The notes under the pieces are model-generated. The model was not told where the DNA came from. It searched no databases and worked only from the letters and a program-made list of their open reading frames with translations. This document shows, one piece after another, positions 59,225-64,000 of a stretch of DNA of 64,000 nucleotides. The first letter of the stretch is position 1. Each line of letters begins with the position of its first letter. Both the position numbers and the translations under genes were made by a program. The stretch is taken from assembly GCA_045613765.1 (NCBI GenBank), contig JAZLBO010000014.1, positions 1-64,000 of the forward strand, given 5' to 3'. The stretch comes from RGIG4097 sp045613765 (GTDB lineage: Bacteria > Bacillota > Clostridia > Christensenellales > CAG-917).

Positions 59225-61003
59225 ATGAAAAACTCAAAGAAATTGACCATAGTTGCAGTGCTTTTGTTGGTTGTCGTGTTGACAACAACTCTTTGTGGCT
59301 GCAATTTGTTCTTCCGTCTTGATGAGAGCGATATGCTCCAATATATGAAGGAATTGACGGTTAGCATGTTCACGGGGGACGGAATTTCAATCAATATTTT
59401 GCTTGAAAATCCCGAGGCTTTGGGGCTTAAAGACCAACCTGCCACCTTGCCATTGCCTGATTTTGACAAGGAAAACTATGAAAGTGGCATGGAACAACTG
59501 TCACAAATTGCCTCATTGTTTGAATATGTCAATTACAACAGTTTGTCCCTTGTTGGCAAGTGTGATAGAGATACAATCATAAACTACTTTACAACTTACA
59601 GTCAGTATAGCGACTATTACTACCTTTCAAACCGTGACTATATTGGCGCAAATGATGGTTGGAACGTAATTTTGCCCCTTTATCTTGACAAATTGGCTTT
59701 CAAGACAGAAAATGACGTGAAAAATTGGATTTCACTCCTTGAACAAACTGAGGAAGCCTTCAAACAATATGCAAAGTTTGAAAGAGAAGTGCTTATAATG
59801 GCAGGATATGCACGCAGTGCAACCACATACAACGAAATCGCAACACAATGTGAAGGTATGCTTGTTGATGAAGAAGACGGCACTCATTTCCTTTACGGCA
59901 TATTTGAAGAAAAGATAAATGCAGTGCCTTTTTTGACAGAAGAAAAGAAGGCAGAATACAAAGCAAGTGCACGCTCTGCAATCGCAGTGATGAAGGGCGC
60001 ATATCAAAACTTGGCAAACGAGATGAAAATCTGTGCAATGACTGCTCCTGCAACAGAAAAACCCCTTGCAATGTACGAAGAAGGCAAGAAATACTACGAA
60101 CTTTTGTTCAAAGATAACTCATCTTCAAGCGATAGCGTTGAAATGGCATACAACAATCTCCGTGCAGCATTCAACGAAGCACTTGCAGAAGCACAAGCAA
60201 TTCAATCACAACTGCCTGAAGGTTTCAGTCTTGAACAAAATATGACGATGGAAGCCTTGCAAGGATATTACAATATTATCAAGGAAAGATACACAGAAGA
60301 TTTCCCTGCACTCAACGTAAACACCCCTGATGCAACCTTCCACAAAGTGCCTGATGCAATGGCAGATTTTTATAATCCTGCAAGTTATTTCAAGTCTGCA
60401 GTTGACAGTCTTTCTGCCCCAGAAACCATATACGTAAACGAAGCAAATGCAGGGGGATATTTGGGCTTTGACATTATCTCACACGAAGGTATCCCCGGAC
60501 ACATGCTCCAACACGCCTACTATAAGTCAACGGGGGCAAATACGTTGCGCACAGTCCTTGGATACACTGGCTATGCAGAAGGTTGGGCAACCTATGCTCA
60601 ATATTATAGCGCCAAATATTTTGAAGGCACAGACACCGAAAAACTTGCATACAAAATGGAGTGTTTGTACGATAAGGCAACAGTATATCTCTACACAATA
60701 GTGGATATTGAAATCAACTATTTTGGCAAGACTTTGGAGCAACTGCAAGAAGAACCTGCATACTCAACTATTGCAGTTGAAAACGTGTACAATTATATGG
60801 TGCAAAACCCTGCAGTATATTCAAGTTATGGCTACGGCTACTACAAGATGGCAGCCCTTCGTGAAGCATACAAAGGCACTGATCTTGAGTTTCATACAAA
60901 AGTATTGACAGTTGGCCCTACAACATACGAAATCCTTGGCAAGCACGTCCTTGGAAACGTGGAGGAAAAAGGCAATGAAACGTTTTGGGATTTGTTCTTC
61001 TAA
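59225..61003 (+). CDS. DUF885-family metallopeptidase-like lipoprotein
   Basis: A 592-residue lipoprotein with lipobox L-C-G-C (lipidated Cys26). The C-terminal half carries H420-E421-G-I-P-G-H426 followed by G-Y-A-E-G-W-A-T-Y, the signature of DUF885 proteins, which are gluzincin-like with an H-E-x4-H spacing variant. The N-terminal half is helical. A late Y-Y-K-M-A-A-L-R-E segment also fits the family. It probably cleaves peptides outside the cell; substrates are unknown. AAGGAAATATAAGT precedes the ATG. The last 29 bases overlap the start of the GH31 gene, so the two are translationally linked. Confidence 0.85.
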   Translation: MKNSKKLTIVAVLLLVVVLTTTLCGCNLFFRLDESDMLQYMKELTVSMFTGDGISINILLENPEALGLKDQPATLPLPDFDKENYESGMEQLSQIASLFEYVNYNSLSLVGKCDRDTIINYFTTYSQYSDYYYLSNRDYIGANDGWNVILPLYLDKLAFKTENDVKNWISLLEQTEEAFKQYAKFEREVLIMAGYARSATTYNEIATQCEGMLVDEEDGTHFLYGIFEEKINAVPFLTEEKKAEYKASARSAIAVMKGAYQNLANEMKICAMTAPATEKPLAMYEEGKKYYELLFKDNSSSSDSVEMAYNNLRAAFNEALAEAQAIQSQLPEGFSLEQNMTMEALQGYYNIIKERYTEDFPALNVNTPDATFHKVPDAMADFYNPASYFKSAVDSLSAPETIYVNEANAGGYLGFDIISHEGIPGHMLQHAYYKSTGANTLRTVLGYTGYAEGWATYAQYYSAKYFEGTDTEKLAYKMECLYDKATVYLYTIVDIEINYFGKTLEQLQEEPAYSTIAVENVYNYMVQNPAVYSSYGYGYYKMAALREAYKGTDLEFHTKVLTVGPTTYEILGKHVLGNVEEKGNETFWDLFF

Positions 61004-63032
61004 CAATATTACAAGTGACAAAACTGCCACGTTTGGCAATGTCCGTATCAGTGTAATTACGGACAGAATACTGCGTGTTGAAAGCAGTGCTGACGGCGTG
61101 TTTGAAGACAGACCAACACAAACGGTTTTGGATCGTAATTTTACAAACACCAAGTTTACTATTGACAAAAAAGATGATAAAGTGCTTGTTTTGACGGGGT
61201 CAAAGGTTTTTTCTGTGGATACGAACACCCTTGAAGTACGTGTAAAGCGTGGCGAAAAATGGGTGAGAGAAAAGGACGGAAGAAACCTGAAAGGCACTGC
61301 AAGAACCCTTGACTTTTCTTGGGGCAAATGGCAGTTGCCGTCAATCCGTGTTGATATGGGCAAGGGCTTGTTTTCAACAGTGGGCGTTGCAGAATTTGAT
61401 GATAGCAAGTCCTTCATTTTGCTTGAAGACGGCAGTGTCGAAATGAGAAAAGACGGGGTGGTTGACAAGTATGTTTTTGCATTTGACGACGACTATCTCG
61501 GTGGACTGAAAGAGTTTTATTCTCTCACTGGCGCAACCCCTGTTTTGCCCAAGTATGCATTGGGAAACTGGTGGTCAAGATACCACGCTTACACACAAGA
61601 AGAATATCTTGATTTGATGGGCAAATTCCGTGAGAAAAATATACCACTCACCGTTGCAACCATTGATATGGATTGGCATCTTGTAAAAGACGTGCCAAAA
61701 GAAGCACACAAGTTGCCACACTGTTTTCAAGGCCCGGGTTGGACGGGGTATACTTTCAACAAAAAACTCTTTCCTGACTACAAACAATTTTTCAAAGATT
61801 TGAAGGGTATGGGGCTTGCAGTAACAATGAATTTGCACCCCAAAGATGGCATCCGTTTCTTTGAAGAACAATACGAAGAAATGGCAAAGGCAAACGGCAT
61901 TGACCCCACTACAAAACAGACGGTGGAATTTGACTTTACGGATATGCAGTTTGTAGGGTCATATTTTGACGTTTTACACCACCCATACGAAGAAGACGGC
62001 GTAGATTTTTGGTGGATTGACTGGCAACAAGGCAAAAAATCCAAGTTGAAAGGATTTGATCCCCTTTGGGCGCTCAATCACTATCACACTTTGGATGCAG
62101 GAAGGGACGGAAGAAAGCCTCTCATCCTTTCAAGATATGCAGGCGTAGGCTCACACAGATATCCTTTGGGCTTTTCTGGGGACACATTTGTCAAGTGGGC
62201 AAGCCTGAAATTGCAGCCATACTTTACATCCACGGCATCAAACGTTGGCTACACTTGGTGGTCACACGATATTGGTGGTCATATCTTTGGGAACGGGGAT
62301 AGCGAACTTTATACAAGATGGGTGCAATATGGCGTATTTTCTCCCATCAATAGATTGCACTCAAACAATACGTCATTGAGCAAAGAGCCTTGGCTCTATG
62401 GCGAAAAAGCAGAAAAAATCACAACAGAATTTTTGAGATTGCGCCATAGATTGTTGCCATATCTTTATACTGCCAATATTCGCACTGCAAGAGATGGTGA
62501 ACCCCTTGTTATGCCCATGTATTATTTGGACAAAACAGAAGACGGATACAAGGCAAAAAATCAGTATTATTTTGGCAGTGAATTGATGGTTGCACCCGTG
62601 GTTGAAAAGTGCAAAAATGACGGCTATGCTTACGTGAAAGTCTATTTCCCCAAGGGCAGATGGACGGACTTCTTTACAGGCAGAATATATGATGGTGGTT
62701 GCACAAGATTATTGCAAATTCCATTGGATAGAATACCAGTTTTTGCCAAAGAAGGTGCAATCATACCTATGATAAAAGAGCGCAATGGCAACAGTGTAAA
62801 CTTTGACGAAATAGAGATAAAAGTCGTGCCCGGCGTGAACAAATATCGTATGTTTGACGAGGGTGGATATACTGACTTTTCTCTTGAAAAAACCGAGGGT
62901 GGATATACCCTTAAAATTGATGATGAATATGCGCCCGTCAAGGCAGAATACACCGTTGATTTTATGGGCAAGGAAAGACAAAAAATCACTCTCAAAAACG
63001 GTCAAAAACAAGTCTTCTTCCGTGAAGATTAA
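60975..63032 (+). CDS. GH31 alpha-glucosidase-type enzyme
   Basis: 685 residues from the ATG at 60975 (GGAGG upstream, inside the end of the previous gene). A GH31 layout: an N-terminal beta-sandwich (about 10-215), then a barrel with G-N-W-W-S-R-Y-H-A-Y, T-I-D-M-D-W-H, the nucleophile Asp349 in F-W-W-I-D-W-Q-Q, S-R-Y-A-G-V-G-S-H-R, acid/base Asp403 in F-S-G-D-T and W-W-S-H-D-I-G-G-H, then C-terminal beta domains. Substrate could be alpha-1,4/1,6 glucosides or a related alpha-glycoside; I-D-W-Q around the nucleophile differs from the N-D-M-N-E of classic maltases. There is no signal peptide, so cytosolic. It may use sugars from the starch importer. Confidence 0.88.
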   Translation: MKRFGICSSNNITSDKTATFGNVRISVITDRILRVESSADGVFEDRPTQTVLDRNFTNTKFTIDKKDDKVLVLTGSKVFSVDTNTLEVRVKRGEKWVREKDGRNLKGTARTLDFSWGKWQLPSIRVDMGKGLFSTVGVAEFDDSKSFILLEDGSVEMRKDGVVDKYVFAFDDDYLGGLKEFYSLTGATPVLPKYALGNWWSRYHAYTQEEYLDLMGKFREKNIPLTVATIDMDWHLVKDVPKEAHKLPHCFQGPGWTGYTFNKKLFPDYKQFFKDLKGMGLAVTMNLHPKDGIRFFEEQYEEMAKANGIDPTTKQTVEFDFTDMQFVGSYFDVLHHPYEEDGVDFWWIDWQQGKKSKLKGFDPLWALNHYHTLDAGRDGRKPLILSRYAGVGSHRYPLGFSGDTFVKWASLKLQPYFTSTASNVGYTWWSHDIGGHIFGNGDSELYTRWVQYGVFSPINRLHSNNTSLSKEPWLYGEKAEKITTEFLRLRHRLLPYLYTANIRTARDGEPLVMPMYYLDKTEDGYKAKNQYYFGSELMVAPVVEKCKNDGYAYVKVYFPKGRWTDFFTGRIYDGGCTRLLQIPLDRIPVFAKEGAIIPMIKERNGNSVNFDEIEIKVVPGVNKYRMFDEGGYTDFSLEKTEGGYTLKIDDEYAPVKAEYTVDFMGKERQKITLKNGQKQVFFRED

Positions 63033-63062
63033 AACACAAGTGAAAAAAGTGCCGAAATTTGC

Positions 63063-63091
63063 TTGACATCTTTATTTAGATTATATATTAT
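63063..63091 (+). promoter_or_regulatory. Promoter of rplM-rpsI
   Basis: TTGACA (63063-63068), 17-base spacer, TATTAT (63086-63091), followed by a leader of about 90 bases. Confidence 0.75.
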
Positions 63092-63097
63092 ATACAA

Positions 63098-63190
63098 GCG
63101 TATTTTGGAAGATATTTTGCGAGGAGAACTAGCCCCTTGAATCGCAGTCCAGATATAAATCACAATAAAAAATAACATCGGAGGTCCATT
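63098..63190 (+). promoter_or_regulatory. Candidate L13-type ribosomal leader
   Basis: A leader of about 90 bases before rplM, with a purine-rich GAGGAGAACTAG block followed by CCCCTTGAATCGCAGTCC. Bacillota often carry an autoregulatory L13 leader here. I could not confirm the consensus fold by eye. Confidence 0.35.
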
Positions 63191-63631
63191 ATGGCCAATA
63201 ACAAAACATACATGGCTAAACCCGGCGAAGTTGAAAGCAAGTGGTACATCGTTGACGCATCAGGCATGGTACTTGGTCGTCTTGCATCACAAGTTGCATC
63301 AATCCTCAAAGGCAAAAACAAGCCCGAATACACACCCCACGTTGACTGTGGCGATCACGTCATCATCATCAATTGCGAAAACGTTGTCTTGACAGGCAAG
63401 AAACTCGAAGACAAATATTATCGTTATCACACAGGTTACATTGGAGGACTTAAGGAAATCCAATACAAGAAGCTCATGAGCGAAAAACCTGAATTTGCTG
63501 TTTACAAGGCAGTCAAAGGCATGCTTCCCAAGAACACACTCGGCGCAGCAATGCTCAAGAAACTCCGTGTCTATACAGGCAGTGAACACAATCATCAAGC
63601 ACAATGCCCTACAGTGCTTGAACTCAAGTAA
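63191..63631 (+). CDS. rplM: 50S ribosomal protein L13
   Basis: A 146-residue full-length L13. Residues 13-40 carry the family opening (E-S-K-W-Y-I-V-D-A, G-M-V-L-G-R-L-A-S), followed by L-K-G-K-N-K-P-E-Y-T-P, D-H-V-I-I-I-N, Y-Y-R-Y-H-T-G-Y-I-G-G and the G-M-L-P-K-N-T-L-G signature. It is an early-assembling 50S protein. A strong GGAGGT site precedes the ATG. Co-transcribed with rpsI, 11 bases downstream, as in most bacteria. Confidence 0.97.
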   Translation: MANNKTYMAKPGEVESKWYIVDASGMVLGRLASQVASILKGKNKPEYTPHVDCGDHVIIINCENVVLTGKKLEDKYYRYHTGYIGGLKEIQYKKLMSEKPEFAVYKAVKGMLPKNTLGAAMLKKLRVYTGSEHNHQAQCPTVLELK

Positions 63632-63642
63632 TGAGGTGAACT

Positions 63643-64000
63643 ATGGCAACTAAGAAAGCATCAGCAAAGAAAGTTCAATATCTTGGCACAGGCAGACGTA
63701 AGAAGGCAATCGCAAGAGTGCGTCTTATCCCCGGCGAAGGCAATATCACAATCAACAAGAGAACATTTGAAGATTACTTCCCCGTTGACACAATGAGAAT
63801 GATCGTTGAACAACCCCTTGTTCTCACAGCAACAAAAGACAAATTTGACGTCATCGTAAACGTTTACGGTGGTGGCATGACAGGTCAAGCAGGCGCAATC
63901 CGTCACGGTATCGCAAGAGCACTCTGTGTTGCAGATACAGAAGCATACAGAAGCGCACTCAAGAAAGCAGGTTACCTCACACGTGATCCTCGTGCAAAAG
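63643..64000 (+). CDS. rpsI: 30S ribosomal protein S9, C-terminus cut by window end
   Basis: The first 119 residues of S9. Y-L-G-T-G-R-R-K-K-A-I-A-R-V-R-L near residue 13, then G-G-G-M-T-G-Q-A-G-A-I-R-H-G-I-A-R and the start of the tail T-R-D-P-R-A-K are diagnostic. The missing ~11-15 residues would be the basic C-terminus that contacts P-site tRNA. GAGGTGA precedes the ATG. Confidence 0.96.
   Translation, partial: MATKKASAKKVQYLGTGRRKKAIARVRLIPGEGNITINKRTFEDYFPVDTMRMIVEQPLVLTATKDKFDVIVNVYGGGMTGQAGAIRHGIARALCVADTEAYRSALKKAGYLTRDPRAK

Overview
The window looks like a chromosomal segment of a low-GC Bacillota (Clostridia-type) bacterium, probably an uncultivated gut or anaerobic lineage. The basis is strong GGAGG-type ribosome sites, TTGACA/TATAAT promoters with 17-bp spacing, U-tailed hairpin terminators, many lipoproteins with a VAC lipobox followed by an N-P-E/T-P linker, and no outer-membrane or LPS genes. 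The family-level placement is inference; no 16S gene is present. Host genes share a marked codon habit (CCC for Pro, GGC for Gly, GCA for Ala, ACA for Thr).

Layout. 1-12.6 kb: a truncated zinc-ribbon membrane protein, a flavin-reductase-like protein, a domain-permuted GH3 glucosidase, an M3 oligopeptidase, a giant MBG-repeat lipoprotein, an M18 aminopeptidase and a ferritin-like protein. 12.8-17.5 kb: tsaD, two inverted-repeat elements and a palindrome cluster, then two lipoprotein genes sharing promoter, signal peptide and terminator but not mature sequence, and a DUF1540-like protein. 17.6-21.6 kb: rplI, trmN6-like, rsmI, a degenerate dehydroquinate-synthase-like protein and a NagD-like HAD phosphatase. 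21.7-28.3 kb: an accessory island behind tRNA-Arg(ACG), with an IS3-family element, a HipA-like kinase gene paired with an HTH protein, a membrane protein and two coupled unknown genes with HEPN-like motifs. The tRNA's expected terminator appears to lie at the far end.

29.2-42.8 kb is a starch/maltodextrin locus: malQ, a surface pullulanase, a probable starch-binding lipoprotein, an ABC binding protein, two permeases, a surface alpha-amylase and an enlarged MsmK-type ATPase. The proposed scheme is that starch is cut by anchored enzymes, imported as maltodextrin and rearranged by MalQ. 43.4-49.3 kb (minus) is a BMP-family nucleoside ABC transporter. 49.6-57.4 kb carries an XRE regulator, dut, an O-antigen-ligase-like protein, a B-box-like membrane protein with a divergent XRE repressor, guaA and an ABC-F ATPase. 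57.5-64 kb carries a membrane metalloprotease, an unknown helical protein, a DUF885-like lipoprotein, a GH31 glucosidase, and rplM-rpsI (rpsI cut by the window end).

The best candidate for an undescribed system is the 23.0-28.2 kb HipA-like island. A second is an 80-nt promoter module with an upstream palindrome, found at three places and aligning without gaps.
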